Assembly: GCF_000003815.2 (NCBI RefSeq) | Contig: NC_049997.1 | Location: forward strand, 2,739,338-2,803,337 | Length of the DNA: 64,000 nt | Origin: Branchiostoma floridae | Taxonomy: Eukaryota; Chordata; Leptocardii; Amphioxiformes; Branchiostomatidae | Direction of reading: 5' to 3' | Shown: positions 55,801 through 58,550 of the stretch, piece by piece | How positions within the stretch are numbered: the first letter of the stretch is position 1 | Layout: the number at the start of each line of letters is the position of its first letter | The notes under the pieces: model-generated | Told to the model about the DNA's origin: nothing | Seen by the model: only the letters and a program-made list of their open reading frames with translations | Database searches by the model: none | Translations under genes and position numbers: made by a program

Positions 55801-58550
55801 NNNNNNNNNNNNNNNNNNNNNNNNNNNNNNNNNNNNNNNNNNNNNNNNNNNNNNNNNNNNNNNNNNNNNNNNNNNNNNNNNNNNNNNNNNNNNNNNNNNN
55901 NNNNNNNNNNNNNNNNNNNNNNNNNNNNNNNNNNNNNNNNNNNNNNNNNNNNNNNNNNNNNNNNNNNNNNNNNNNNNNNNNNNNNNNNNNNNNNNNNNNN
56001 NNNNNNNNNNNNNTAGTTCAAATTGGACAAATATAGATACATAACATGCCAGATGAGTTAGCTGACCGAGAAGTATGGTTAGCGACCCAACTAACTCGTC
56101 CGACATGTTACCTGCATATTTACGTTTGTCCAATTTCTATTATTTTTACAACGACATGTGGGGCCTGATGGAGGCAAATACTCCCATGCGCACCTCATAC
56201 GGACTTAAATATATACGCAGGTGTGACCCCACCTTAACTTCTGGAGTGTCACCCCGTATGTATATTTTATCAGTACGTTTTATTACATACCCTCAAAGTA
56301 GATCCTGAAACCATCATCAGTGTAAGAGTAGTCTGTATTGAAGACTAGATGGGCCAGGTTGGAAGTAGCAATGACTTCTTCTGGCATATTTGCTCCTGTT
56401 AAGAGTTTGGAATTAGCTGGTTAGGAAATATGATAATACAAACTAGTGTGAAATGGTTTGGTCGCAGCGCGGCTCTGTCATCCTCCTAACGCCCGGTCCC
56501 CAACGGCATTAGCCTATGGGGCCCTGCTATCTCATGCGCTATCAGTGGTTATTATGATTGTCGCCACACACAAGCTCTCAACCAATCAGAGAATAAGCCT
56601 TTCTTGGGCTTGTTGTTGTCGCAAGCTGTCTCGCAAAGGCCGCTGGGAAACTATCAGCCAATCATGTTACGTACTACATGGCTCCATCCTCCTACGCCCG
56701 ATCCCCAACGGCTGACTGCCCATATAAGGGCAAGCTCATTAATATTTATAATTAGGGCGGTCCCTAACTGGTCTGAGTGCACAAGGTAGCAGAGGTAAAC
56801 ACAGGGAGTTTTGACACGACTGTGGTTCCTCTGCGTAGGAGAATGGGCTCTGTGAGGTCGTCGCCCTTGTGGAATGGGCGAGTCACCAAAACATCCGAGC
56901 CCAACACTGCAGGGCTCGAGTGTTGGGCTAAGAACTAGACGTCCCGAGTTCGATACTCGTCGTGCCCCCGACGTTGTGCCGTAGTTAAAGGCACTTTACA
57001 CGACCTTCCTCACTTCACCCAGGTTTGAAAATGGGTGCCGGATGGTTGGCGAGGTAAAAGACTACCTTCTGTCTGTTCTTATGTCACACTTTTAACATAA
57101 TTTACTAACTTGAGGGAAGTGCCACATTGTCCCCGTATAGTCCTATTTTAGTCAAATAAAAAAACAACATCAGAGCTTGCAAGCTAAAACTGAGACAAGT
57201 CTACCTGTGTATGATCCCAATAAGATAGCACTGTCTAGTTCTCCCATGTAGATATCCAGCCAGTCATAATTTTCCTCCAAAGAAAACGATTCTGGTGTGA
57301 TTTTCACCCCTTCTCCTATGTTGACCTGGATGGTCCACATACAGTACAAGCTGTTGGCGTACTGCCCAGGATAGTTGGGAGAAGAGACGTAGCCAGAATA
57401 CTGGCCGGTAATGTAACCACCGCAGTCACCTAAATTTAAATATTGTGGAAAAAATTAGAATTTTATGTGATTGGTACGTTTATGAAGGTTAGACATCCAG
57501 GTTAACAATATTCAAAGATCTTCAAATTCAATTCAATCTAAACAACAACAATAACAACAAAAAAAACGGAGCATTTTACTGGATAAAACGGATATTGTGA
57601 AGAATGCTATCTCAATTTTGTTTTACGAACTTTTTTTGGTGGGCTGATTACACTCTCTTGCGTTAACTGTGACCTGAGTTAGAAAGCACTACACGTACAT
57701 ACCCTACCAATAGCTTGGTAAGACATTAAAGCAAGCATATTTCTTACAAATGCATGATAGATATGTATGCTATCTTCGCCCAATAAAACGAATTTTACAA
57801 ATTCCTAGCTAGCACTAGCACACTATTGCACAGTTGGAACAACGAATGTTTTCCTGACCAACCGGATATCATAGCCCAATGTCTGTTAGTGACTGTAAAC
57901 TGTACCGCCCGGCGTATGAAAATCATCGGGGCTGTCAGGTCCATGCGGCCCCATGGCCCATGTGGGTTGTCTTTCGGTAGGATTTTTACGCCGTAGGTGT
58001 ATAATTATGTTAGGAGTACGATTTCTAATGCTATTAGGCTATCAAGATTGATAACATCCAAATGTTGCGAAAGGACTTGTACTATGTTGCGAAAAGACCT
58101 ATACCTTGTTGCGAAAAGACTTGCCTTGTTGCGAACTGGCTGTTGCGAACTGACATTGTTGTGAAACATCCTGTTACCTTAGTGACAAGTTCGGTGGTAA
58201 ACAACTGCTCTCCAAGCAAAGGTTTGGCTCCGACTGGTTTGGGCGTGTTTGTTAGGCTTTAATTTCTATTTTGTACCATTTTTTTCATCATAACAAAAAA
58301 ACGGTATAAAACAGTATAAAATGGAAACCCCGACAAAAACGCCTAAACTCGTCAAAAACAGCCGGATCTGAGAGCCGAACCTCTGCTCGGAGTAGTTAAC
58401 AACAACATCTGGACAAAAAACAACCGCCTAGAATTTGTTTGGCTGAAAATTCGTATTTTCTTTACCGTGCTCTTGCGCGTGGCTTGACGGGAGGCATAAC
58501 ATCCATGACGTCGTGACAAGAATTCGAAGAACTTTCAAACACCAGAGCAT
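14375..58550 (-). CDS. Mosaic secreted protein: SP-CUB-Sushi-CUB-CUB-TECPR-LDLa(13)-F5/8C-CTLD-CTLD
   Basis: Reconstructed from 34 exons, high to low: 58466-58550, 57205-57429, 56291-56395, (gap) 54858-55052, 54332-54446, 53274-53392, 52228-52374, 50624-50974, 49272-49433, 48748-48862, 47544-47740, 46552-46704, 43598-43915, 42961-43068, 39744-39872, 37999-38142, 33558-33701, 32954-33205, <30983-31133, 29872-29997, 27990-28157, 27116-27262, 25507-25698, 24400-24516, 22533-22655, 22312-22425, 21542-21825, 20071-20292, 19671-19806, 19102-19158, 17811-17921, 17283-17441, 16698-16767, 14375-14567. Seen: every exon has AG/GT borders and phases agree across all junctions except those hidden by gaps; most are phase 1. 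One signal peptide at the start, one stop at the end, no internal polyA break recognised. Known: these modules bind sugars, lipids, proteins or calcium in secreted and receptor proteins. Inferred: a secreted multi-ligand protein, possibly in immunity or matrix. It could be two or more genes; exons may be missing in gaps. No close named relative is recognised. Confidence 0.72.
14641..15075. repeat. Element bounded by GGTACCGGTAC-type ends
   Basis: GGGTGGGTACCGGTAC at the left and TTTTGTACCGGTACACCGTAC at the right, with inner GGTCCGGACC and GGCCCGGTT repeats. Consistent with a hAT-like non-autonomous element; exact right end unclear. Confidence 0.45.
15108..15420. repeat. Dispersed promoter-like repeat, copy 1
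   Basis: About 310 bp, closely matching 56478-56790. It has two CCAAT boxes (AACCAATCAGAGAAT near 15210 and GCCAATCATG near 15286) and a TATA-like CCATATAAGGGC near 15348. Could be a solo LTR or another promoter-bearing element. Confidence 0.6.
16366..16660 (+). mobile_element. 5S rRNA-derived SINE
   Basis: The first 125 bp follow 5S rRNA: GCTACGGCC, CTCGATCTCGGAAGTTAAGC (box A), CAGTTCTTGGATGGGCAAC (box C), GATGCTGTAG. The body that follows (GAGAGGGACGTAAAACGG, CCACGTTAAT) resembles the body of tRNA-headed SINEs in this window. Lies 38 bp from the low end of the exon at 16698. Confidence 0.85.
16993..17189. repeat. MITE with GAAATCGGCTTCCCAGTAG inverted termini
   Basis: 19-bp perfect inverted termini GAAATCGGCTTCCCAGTAG / CTACTGGGAAGCCGATTTC. 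197 bp in total. Lies in the intron between the two exons of lectin domain B. Confidence 0.75.
17811..17921 (-). CDS. Linker exon between the two lectin domains
   Basis: 37 codons, phase 1 to 1: [20 protein letters not shown] and [14 protein letters not shown]. It has an RGD tripeptide and an N-glycosylation sequon (NNTG). No domain recognised; support rests on clean AG/GT borders, an open frame and matching phase. Confidence 0.55.
17950..18126. repeat. MITE with ACAGTGG...GCC termini
   Basis: ACAGTGGGTGCCAGTTAATTGCAC at left against GTGCAATTAAGAGGCTTCCACTGTA at right, imperfect inverted. Ends just upstream of the linker exon at 17811-17921. Confidence 0.55.
18464..18672. repeat. Palindromic element with CCCGGCCGGG core ends
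   Basis: GGAGTTACATTTCC...GGGGCCCGGCCGGG at left is mirrored by CCCGGCCGGGCCCC...GAAATGTGACC at right, with an AT-rich middle. Confidence 0.6.
18718..18866. repeat. TCTCACTGCACT palindromic family, copy 1
   Basis: TATCTCACTGCACTAGGGGCA at left, CAAGTGCAGTGAGATATCACC at right. Inner halves share CACTGCGG... and TTCGTTCTT...TCTGAAATTCGTT with copies at 39172, 43984, 49040 and 58837. Confidence 0.7.
19102..20292 (-). CDS. C-type lectin-like domain A (three exons)
   Basis: Exons 20071-20292, 19671-19806, 19102-19158; phases 0-0-1-1 agree. [45 protein letters not shown]; then [20 protein letters not shown]; then [17 protein letters not shown]. This is a long-form CTLD with the WIG and W...C...FICEK hallmarks. 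EPN or QPD sugar-specificity motifs are not seen at their usual place, so calcium-dependent sugar binding is doubtful. Confidence 0.9.
20597..20690 (+). pseudogene. LINE 3' tail with (ATG)n end
   Basis: Reads [17 protein letters not shown] then stop and a GATGATGAT tail. Sister of 9448-9534 in the opposite orientation. Lies in the intron next to lectin domain A. Confidence 0.6.
20780..20890 (+). mobile_element. SINE 3' body fragment
   Basis: GGGGAGTGCCACACCTCGAG, CTCGTTAAAGAACC matches the body of the tRNA-headed SINE at 42258 (GGGGAGAGCCATACC..., CACGTTAAAGAACC). No head visible. Confidence 0.5.
21542..21825 (-). CDS. F5/8 type C (discoidin) domain exon, apparently half a domain
   Basis: 94 codons, phase 1 to 0. 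[63 protein letters not shown]. This matches the first two-thirds of a discoidin fold (the [10 protein letters not shown] / VTGVIVSG strands). The C-terminal third (ARYIRI...ELYGC in the family) is not seen and may be a missed exon in 20293-21541. Known members bind phospholipids or sugars. Confidence 0.78.
21840..22170 (-). pseudogene. LINE 3' end fragment (CR1-like)
   Basis: Shares AGCTAAGTACAGG, CTTCTTCTCG.TTCTT and the following decayed frame with 45835-46250, read on the minus strand. Abuts the discoidin exon acceptor. Confidence 0.5.
22312..22425 (-). CDS. LDLa module 13
   Basis: 38 codons, phase 1. [38 protein letters not shown]-terminal lobe short (first cysteine pair may be missing), C-terminal calcium site canonical. 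Last LDLa before the discoidin exon. Confidence 0.87.
22533..22655 (-). CDS. LDLa module 12
   Basis: 41 codons, phase 1. [37 protein letters not shown]. Two residues are inserted in the acidic loop (GADESPRK). The conserved D and E are still there. Confidence 0.85.
22693..23266. repeat. TA-flanked element with TACAGTCAAGCCTG termini
   Basis: TACAGTCAAGCCTGT at left and CAGGTTTGACTGTA at right; internal GGCCACC / GTGGCCGC blocks are inverted. Same termini as the copy that starts at 31815 and is cut by a gap. TA ends suggest a Tc1/mariner-like origin. Confidence 0.7.
23839..24345. repeat. MITE with AGGCCACAGCAAGTAAATTT termini
   Basis: About 35-bp inverted termini running into TATGGATGACATCC. 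The related half-sites at 33925-33955 and 39900-39940 share TTTATGGATGACAT. No transposase frame. Confidence 0.72.
24400..24516 (-). CDS. LDLa module 11
   Basis: 39 codons, phase 1. [16 protein letters not shown] then [18 protein letters not shown]. Canonical cysteine spacing and acidic site. Confidence 0.9.
25207..25421. repeat. Palindromic MITE, GCGGTGG family, copy 3
   Basis: TACTGTAAATGCATTTAAG...CTACATTTACAGTA with inner TTCGCGGTGG / CCGCGAAC boxes. Lies 86 bp downstream of LDLa module 10. Confidence 0.88.
25507..25698 (-). CDS. LDLa module 10 with N-terminal extension
   Basis: 64 codons, phase 1. A linker ([18 protein letters not shown]) precedes [20 protein letters not shown] and [11 protein letters not shown]. 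The donor TGTG|gtaact is used because it keeps phase 1; reading on to 25436 would break the phase of the next exon. Confidence 0.82.
26540..26645 (-). mobile_element. tRNA-derived SINE (minus strand)
   Basis: On the minus strand TGTGGCGCAACGGTTTTAGCG (A box) and CCTGAGTTCGATACTCGC (B box), spaced as in a tRNA. Intact box B, but stems decayed. Confidence 0.6.
26747..27094. mobile_element. hAT-like non-autonomous element
   Basis: CAGGGCTCGAAATTC at left and TATTTCGAGCCCTG at right; interior rich in GGTGCACCC repeats. The flanks do not give a clear 8-bp duplication. Ends 22 bp from the LDLa module 9 donor. Confidence 0.7.
27116..27262 (-). CDS. LDLa module 9
   Basis: 49 codons, phase 1. [43 protein letters not shown]. 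An insertion before the acidic site resembles module 8. Its donor is 22 bp from a hAT-like element ending at 27094. Confidence 0.85.
27791..27930. repeat. (GA)n microsatellite
   Basis: About 140 bp of GAGAGA with interruptions. It generates Leu/Ser-repeat open frames that are not genes. Confidence 0.95.
27990..28157 (-). CDS. LDLa module 8 (divergent)
   Basis: 56 codons, phase 1. [41 protein letters not shown]. The C-terminal lobe carries an insertion (about 15 residues) between the DGL and the acidic site, so calcium binding is uncertain. Confidence 0.8.
28367..29296. mobile_element. Mariner-like non-autonomous element, 930 bp
   Basis: TACGAGGGTGAGTCAGAAAG at left; CTTTCTGACTTACCCTCGTA at right; the inverted match continues into GCAAGTGGTTTCATAACAGA. 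TA on both sides. Inside I see no transposase, but the two halves are partly inverted copies. Confidence 0.75.
29330..29425 (-). mobile_element. SINE body fragment (minus strand)
   Basis: Minus strand carries TTGGGAAAAGCACTTTACAC then GACCTTCCTCACTTCACCC and AAAATGGGTACC, the shared post-tRNA block seen at 42330 and 56990. Head not visible. Confidence 0.55.
29679..29808. repeat. Short palindromic MITE with CCCCCTTTCCACTAGG ends
   Basis: CCCCCTTTCCACTAGGACGG at left, CAAGTGGAAAGGGGGCC at right, GC-rich GAGCGCGGTGAGAGCG middle. A longer copy with an insert is at 47764-48004. Confidence 0.8.
29872..29997 (-). CDS. LDLa module 7
   Basis: 42 codons, phase 1. [38 protein letters not shown]. All six cysteines and NGEDE are present. 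Confidence 0.9.
30221..30415. repeat. Tandem duplication of a CR1-like 3' end
   Basis: Two consecutive copies of TAGAGTAGACACTTGTG...GTTACCTGCAATTAG.CCACG.G..AG.ATTTGCAA. A related end (GCAATTAGCCCTCGGGCAC) is at 20430-20466. Confidence 0.6.
30540..30882. repeat. ATCT/ATAT microsatellite running into a gap
   Basis: CTCTCT then ATCTATATATCT repeats up to the first N. All long Ile/Tyr/Ser-repeat frames here are artefacts of the repeat. Confidence 0.95.
30883..30982. other. Assembly gap (100 N)
   Basis: Exactly 100 N, so the true size is probably unknown. It cuts LDLa module 6. Confidence 1.
30983..31133 (-). CDS. LDLa module 6, cut by an assembly gap
   Basis: Acceptor ATGAAG|GTTACTG at 31133 and the frame [34 protein letters not shown]. 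Where a cysteine and the acidic site should follow, the sequence reads YPGLPG and then N. The missing end is in the gap, or the edge is misassembled. Confidence 0.75.
31370..31814. repeat. TAGA tetranucleotide microsatellite
   Basis: GATAGATAGATGGATAGATC repeats with interruptions. Includes a 60-bp block (31494-31545) resembling the sequence next to LDLa module 5 at 32925-32960 (ACACCAACAACT.AAGCGTTA). Confidence 0.9.
31815..32231. repeat. TACAGTCAAACCTG element, right side lost in gap
   Basis: Begins TACAGTCAAACCTGCCC after the microsatellite; repeated GGTGGTCG blocks mirror those of 22693-23266. Runs into the N gap at 32232. Confidence 0.6.
32232..32331. other. Assembly gap (100 N)
   Basis: 100 N between the element at 31815 and a TAGA microsatellite. 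Confidence 1.
32332..32930. repeat. Higher-order TAGA microsatellite
   Basis: About 600 bp of GATAGATAGGTAGATGGATA units organised in larger repeats (recurring AGAGCGATAGATAGG at roughly 32430, 32540, 32610, 32697, 32770, 32857). Borders the LDLa module 5 donor. Confidence 0.9.
32954..33205 (-). CDS. LDLa module 5 with N-terminal extension
   Basis: 84 codons, phase 1. The first half ([18 protein letters not shown]...) is a Ser/Asn-rich linker; the second half is [27 protein letters not shown] and RDFSDETNC. Its donor lies within 30 bp of a TAGA microsatellite. Confidence 0.88.
33255..33535 (-). mobile_element. tRNA-derived SINE (minus strand)
   Basis: Minus strand: CAATGGCCGAGTGGGTAGC (A box) then GTCGTGAGTTTGACCCCCG (B box), a Ser/Leu-like head, followed by a body ending near 33255. 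Between LDLa modules 4 and 5. Confidence 0.65.
33558..33701 (-). CDS. LDLa module 4
   Basis: 48 codons, phase 1. [41 protein letters not shown] complete six-cysteine LDLa with canonical acidic site. Confidence 0.92.
34311..34383. repeat. (TGAA)n microsatellite, left side of LINE insertion
   Basis: About 18 TGAA units; the same repeat reappears at 37371-37409 on the other side of the LINE. Confidence 0.95.
34426..36824 (+). CDS. LINE reverse transcriptase reading frame (truncated)
   Basis: Open from the insertion edge ([31 protein letters not shown]) with no internal stop to 36824; the first candidate start codon is a GTG at 34557, so this is the tail of a longer protein. Counting from 34557: palm motif [11 protein letters not shown] near residue 213, NQGGVLS near 270-280, [11 protein letters not shown] near 312 (YADD in most LINEs), KSKCIIFG, thumb, and a C-terminal [19 protein letters not shown] zinc knuckle (C-x2-C-x9-H-x4-C) near 643. 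The intact frame suggests a recent insertion. It cannot be autonomous here without its N-terminus. Clade not assigned. Confidence 0.9.
34426..37370 (+). mobile_element. 5'-truncated non-LTR retrotransposon (LINE) with 40-bp target duplication
   Basis: Flanked by identical 40-bp repeats at 34386-34425 and 37410-37449 (TTATTAAGAAAAACGTGATA...), each preceded by TGAA units. The left edge falls inside the polymerase frame, so the endonuclease part is missing. The 3' end is AATAAAGTACAAGAAAGAAA without a long poly(A). Inserted in an intron of the mosaic gene, antisense to it. Confidence 0.9.
37371..37449. repeat. Right target-site duplication of the LINE
   Basis: (GAAT)n followed by the second copy of the 40-bp TTATTAAG...GATGAA block, identical to 34386-34425. 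Confidence 0.92.
37541..37931. mobile_element. piggyBac-type MITE (TTAA flanks)
   Basis: TTAACCCTATCTA at left and TAGATAGGGTTAA at right: TTAA duplication with CCC...GGG termini, as in piggyBac elements. Interior 390 bp with TGACGTCATAATTACGTCA repeats; no transposase. Confidence 0.7.
37999..38142 (-). CDS. LDLa module 3
   Basis: 48 codons, phase 1. [31 protein letters not shown] then [11 protein letters not shown]. The SDGSDE calcium-site sequence is canonical for LDLa. Confidence 0.9.
38187..38501. repeat. Palindromic MITE with GGTGGGGTCACAC ends, copy 1
   Basis: TAAAGGTGGGGTCACACATGCGTATAT... mirrored by ATATATACGCAGGTGTGACCCCACCTTA; the middle has a second inverted pair (GTTAGCTGACCGAGAAGTATGG). 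Starts 45 bp upstream of LDLa module 3. Confidence 0.82.
39001..39720. mobile_element. piggyBac-like palindromic element, split by an insertion
   Basis: Left part 39001-39171 and right part 39625-39720 together match the intact copy at 45465-45761; the right end is CTGGATTCCAGGTTAA. The left outer terminus is missing. Interrupted by 39172-39624. Confidence 0.8.
39172..39624. mobile_element. Inserted inverted copy of a repeat plus tectonin exon edge
   Basis: Flanked by 15-bp direct repeats GCCGATTACCCCGGC (39157-39171, 39625-39639). On the + strand it reads as the reverse complement of about 43887-44235: the TCTCACTGCACT element, then intron, the splice acceptor CTTCACACAG and the first 27 nt of the tectonin exon (39598-39624). 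Contains a further 107-bp insert at 39232-39338. Confidence 0.85.
39744..39872 (-). CDS. LDLa module 2
   Basis: 43 codons, phase 1. [20 protein letters not shown] then [18 protein letters not shown]; six cysteines and the D..EDE calcium site are present. Lies just downstream (in the window) of the interrupted piggyBac-like element at 39001-39720. Confidence 0.88.
40090..40695. repeat. Diverged tandem repeat, four units of about 150 bp
   Basis: Each unit has TTGATTTTGGGCC...CTTGAACTTGACATT (starts near 40202, 40352, 40504, 40651) and a TATCTCCGGAACG...ATTTTTGGTACGTG block. A lone inverted relative is at 51700-51790. Confidence 0.7.
40700..42179. other. Intron stretch without recognised features
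   Basis: Between LDLa modules 1 and 2. Apart from a short GC-rich block (41420-41475, CCCGCGGGCCGGCGG) I see no exon or element I can name. Confidence 0.4.
42180..42900. mobile_element. TAAAGCTAAGGGCAC palindromic element with nested SINE
   Basis: TAAAGCTAAGGGCACAACCC at left, GGGTTGTGCCCTTTAGATTTA at right. Inner parts (GTCCGTACG, CACGTAGACAGCACGTA) match the copy at 43253-43596 in opposite orientation. A tRNA-SINE sits inside (42258-42738). Confidence 0.8.
42258..42738 (+). mobile_element. tRNA-derived SINE, full length
   Basis: Head AGCGTAGCACAGTGGTAGTG (A box) and CCTGTTCGAATCCGCC (B box); body CTTGTGCCCTTGGGAAAGGC, GGATAGGACGTTAAATGGAG, GCACGTTAAAGAACC; ends in an A-run at 42727-42738. 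ACGTATT occurs at both sides, a likely target duplication. Confidence 0.82.
42961..43068 (-). CDS. LDLa module 1
   Basis: 36 codons, phase 1 to 1: [20 protein letters not shown] then [10 protein letters not shown]. Short LDL-receptor class A pattern with the C-terminal acidic calcium site (DDDDTDE). Right after the tectonin array in the gene. Confidence 0.85.
43253..43596. mobile_element. TAAAGCTAAGGGCAC palindromic element abutting a splice donor
   Basis: TAAAGCTAAGGGCACAGCCC at left, GGGTTGTGCCCTTAGCTTTA at right. The right end touches the tectonin exon at 43598, so the donor GTAAAG is made largely of element sequence. Confidence 0.82.
43598..49433 (-). CDS. Tectonin (TECPR) repeat array, five exons
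   Basis: Exons 49272-49433, 48748-48862, 47544-47740, 46552-46704, 43598-43915. They encode about six repeats with the tectonin rhythm: [38 protein letters not shown] then [48 protein letters not shown] then YHRAGT, and [20 protein letters not shown]. In known lectins (tachylectin-1, fish-egg lectins, tectonins) such repeats form a propeller that binds bacterial surface sugars or phosphatidylinositides. The exon pair at 48862/47740 is split in phase 2, the others in phase 1. The combination with CUB and LDLa is not one I recognise. Confidence 0.82.
43984..44233. repeat. TCTCACTGCACT palindromic family, copy near the tectonin exon
   Basis: GGTATCTCACTGCACTTGGC at left, AGTGGAGTGAGATACCACG at right. 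Source of the inverted copy at 39172-39624. Confidence 0.82.
44700..45015 (+). pseudogene. LINE polymerase C-terminal fragment
   Basis: Frame 44752-45015: [53 protein letters not shown]. Same ending as the fragment at 7661-7922. 5'-truncated. Confidence 0.7.
45465..45761. mobile_element. piggyBac-like palindromic element, intact copy
   Basis: TTAACCTGGAATCCAGTCTA at left, TAGACTGGATTCCAGGTTAA at right; TTAA at both ends. Inner inverted blocks CTACGGGG.CAGTG and ACACCCGGTAGGATTTT. Confidence 0.85.
45835..46250 (-). pseudogene. LINE C-terminal fragment (CR1-like)
   Basis: Minus strand reads [20 protein letters not shown] then [18 protein letters not shown], the usual C-terminal C...H-like...C...Y pattern, then 3' UTR with CCTGTACTTAGCTCGG. 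Confidence 0.6.
46345..46470 (+). mobile_element. tRNA-derived SINE
   Basis: GGCGTGGCGCAATCGTCAGC (A box), GGTCCTGAGTTCAAACCCCG (B box), then CTTGTGCCCTTGGGAAAGGC and ACACGATTTTCC. Truncated soon after. Lies next to the tectonin exon at 46552. Confidence 0.72.
47090..47170 (+). repeat. LINE 3' terminus
   Basis: CTCCAGGAAGAATAGTTCAA, CTAATGGAGATTCCTAATAA then ACAAAC repeats: a typical LINE 3' end. The upstream 350 bp are AT-rich and decayed. Confidence 0.45.
47764..48004. repeat. CCCCCTTTCCACTAGG MITE with an insert
   Basis: CCCCCTTTCCACTAGGACGG at left; CGTCTAGTGGAAAGGGGGCC at right. The middle carries sequence related to the TCTCACTGCACT family interior (AAACGAATC...GTGTGTTTTGTTGTCTTC). 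Confidence 0.7.
48200..48430 (+). pseudogene. LINE polymerase C-terminal end
   Basis: [53 protein letters not shown] then stop. The F.PRTI.EWN.L motif is the classical end of Jockey/CR1-type LINEs. Upstream part missing. Confidence 0.72.
49040..49262. repeat. TCTCACTGCACT palindromic family, decayed copy
   Basis: GCGTCACTGCGGGGTTCG...AACGAATTT at left and CCCCGCAGTGACGCAAGCTT...AAGTGCAGTGAGAG at right. Ends 10 bp from the tectonin exon donor at 49271. Confidence 0.6.
49897..50478 (-). mobile_element. Deleted mariner transposon
   Basis: TA-flanked inverted termini CGAGGGGCGTTCAATAAGTA / TACTTGTTGAACGCCCCTCG (imperfect). Contains the start of a mariner transposase on the minus strand and lacks the catalytic part. 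Confidence 0.88.
49985..50314 (-). pseudogene. Mariner transposase N-terminal fragment
   Basis: [60 protein letters not shown]: the paired-like helix-turn-helix and GRP-like hook of mariner transposases. The D,D34D catalytic core is absent; the remaining tail ([19 protein letters not shown]) is out of family frame. Confidence 0.8.
50624..50974 (-). CDS. CUB domain 3 (single exon)
   Basis: Reads [74 protein letters not shown]. Clear CUB features. The low border is chosen at a weak donor (AGCG|gtggac), because only this gives phase 1 as the next tectonin exon requires. The stronger GT at 50606-50607 would give phase 2 and an early stop downstream. Confidence 0.75.
50975..52227. other. Intron between CUB2 and CUB3
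   Basis: Contains an inverted relative of the 40-kb tandem repeat (51700-51790) and a LINE tail (51950-52130). Otherwise no exon or element recognised. Confidence 0.45.
51950..52130 (+). pseudogene. LINE C-terminal end with (ATG)n tail
   Basis: [40 protein letters not shown] then GATGATGATGA. Typical RTE-like end; 5' truncated. Confidence 0.55.
52228..54446 (-). CDS. CUB domain 2 (three exons)
   Basis: Exons 54332-54446, 53274-53392, 52228-52374; phases 1-2-1-1 join cleanly. Start: [20 protein letters not shown] and YPTNVDC. Middle: [30 protein letters not shown]. End: [33 protein letters not shown] complete CUB with the DISGTGF calcium-site-like turn. Three exons, where CUB1 has two and CUB3 one. 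Confidence 0.88.
52642..52779. repeat. Small palindromic MITE with TTTATAGTCTCTACCAGACT ends
   Basis: TTTATAGTCTCTACCAGACTCCGGATCGC and its inverse bound a 138-bp element. Lies between CUB2 exons 2 and 3. Confidence 0.82.
53424..53760. repeat. Palindromic repeats related to the 12.6-kb hairpin
   Basis: AGTTCATCTGTGTCGGTAGT, GCTAAACT...TTCCAACACAAAGG and the inverse CCACCTTTGTGTTG...TTTAGCATTG. Two nested inverted segments. Confidence 0.55.
54858..55052 (-). CDS. Sushi/CCP module exon
   Basis: 65 codons, phase 1 to 1. Pattern [46 protein letters not shown] has the four cysteines, the NGSR turn and the terminal W...P.C of complement control protein modules. The acceptor is GATTAG|CATTTG. In known proteins such modules mediate protein-protein contacts in complement and adhesion receptors. 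Confidence 0.88.
55272..56013. other. Assembly gap (742 N)
   Basis: A run of N between the Sushi exon and CUB1. A further exon of the mosaic gene could be hidden here. The right edge breaks a palindromic element (see 56014-56236). Confidence 1.
56014..56236. repeat. GGTGGGGTCACAC palindromic MITE, copy 2 cut by a gap
   Basis: Matches the right two-thirds of 38187-38501 including GTTAGCTGACCGAGAAGTATGG and the terminal GGTGTGACCCCACCTTA. Left end in the N run. Confidence 0.8.
56291..57429 (-). CDS. CUB domain 1 (two exons)
   Basis: Exons 57205-57429 and 56291-56395, joined in phase 1. A full CUB pattern: [20 protein letters not shown] at the start, [36 protein letters not shown] at the end. 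CUB is a beta-sandwich of extracellular proteins. The DWLDIY and DDGF positions match the acidic calcium-binding sites of many CUBs, by family knowledge. The intron holds a SINE and a dispersed promoter-like repeat. Confidence 0.88.
56478..56830. repeat. Dispersed promoter-like repeat, copy 2
   Basis: Near-identical over about 310 bp to 15108-15420 (CCTCCTAACGCCCGGTCCCC, AACCAATCAGAGAAT, CCATATAAGGGCAAGC). Located in the CUB1 intron. Confidence 0.65.
56880..57075 (+). mobile_element. tRNA-derived SINE
   Basis: B box CCCGAGTTCGATACTCG near 56945, then AAAGGCACTTTACACGACC and TTCCTCACTTCACCCAGG of the shared SINE body, then AAAATGGGTGCC. A box region duplicated or diverged. Confidence 0.65.
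58061..58170. repeat. TTGTTGCGAAAAGACTTG minisatellite
   Basis: Five to six imperfect units of TGTTGCGAA(A)AGACTTG-like sequence, the last ones degenerate. Confidence 0.75.
58199..58399. repeat. Palindromic MITE in intron 1
   Basis: AACAACTGCTCTCCAAGCAAAGGTT...GGTTTGGGCG is mirrored (imperfectly) by CGCCTAAACTCG...GAACCTCTGCTCGGAGTAGTT, around an AT-rich centre with AAAACGG. Confidence 0.6.
58466..58550 (-). CDS. Signal-peptide exon (exon 1) of the mosaic gene
   Basis: Minus-strand ATG at 58550 opens [16 protein letters not shown] followed by [10 protein letters not shown], a short basic n-region, a hydrophobic core and a small-residue end with likely cleavage after SHA. The exon ends GAGCACG|gtaaag in phase 1, exactly what the CUB exon at 57429 needs. 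An in-frame ATG at 58619 would add 23 Arg-rich residues; the inner ATG gives the better signal peptide. Joining to CUB1 is inferred from phase and position. Confidence 0.6.

Larger units (their letters stand above)
57430..58465. other. Intron 1 of the mosaic gene
   Basis: Contains a short minisatellite (58061-58170) and a palindromic element (58199-58399). No exon seen. Confidence 0.5.

Noticed and set aside
55175-56133. Open frames of 260-295 codons
   Set aside because: Almost entirely N; no sequence content.
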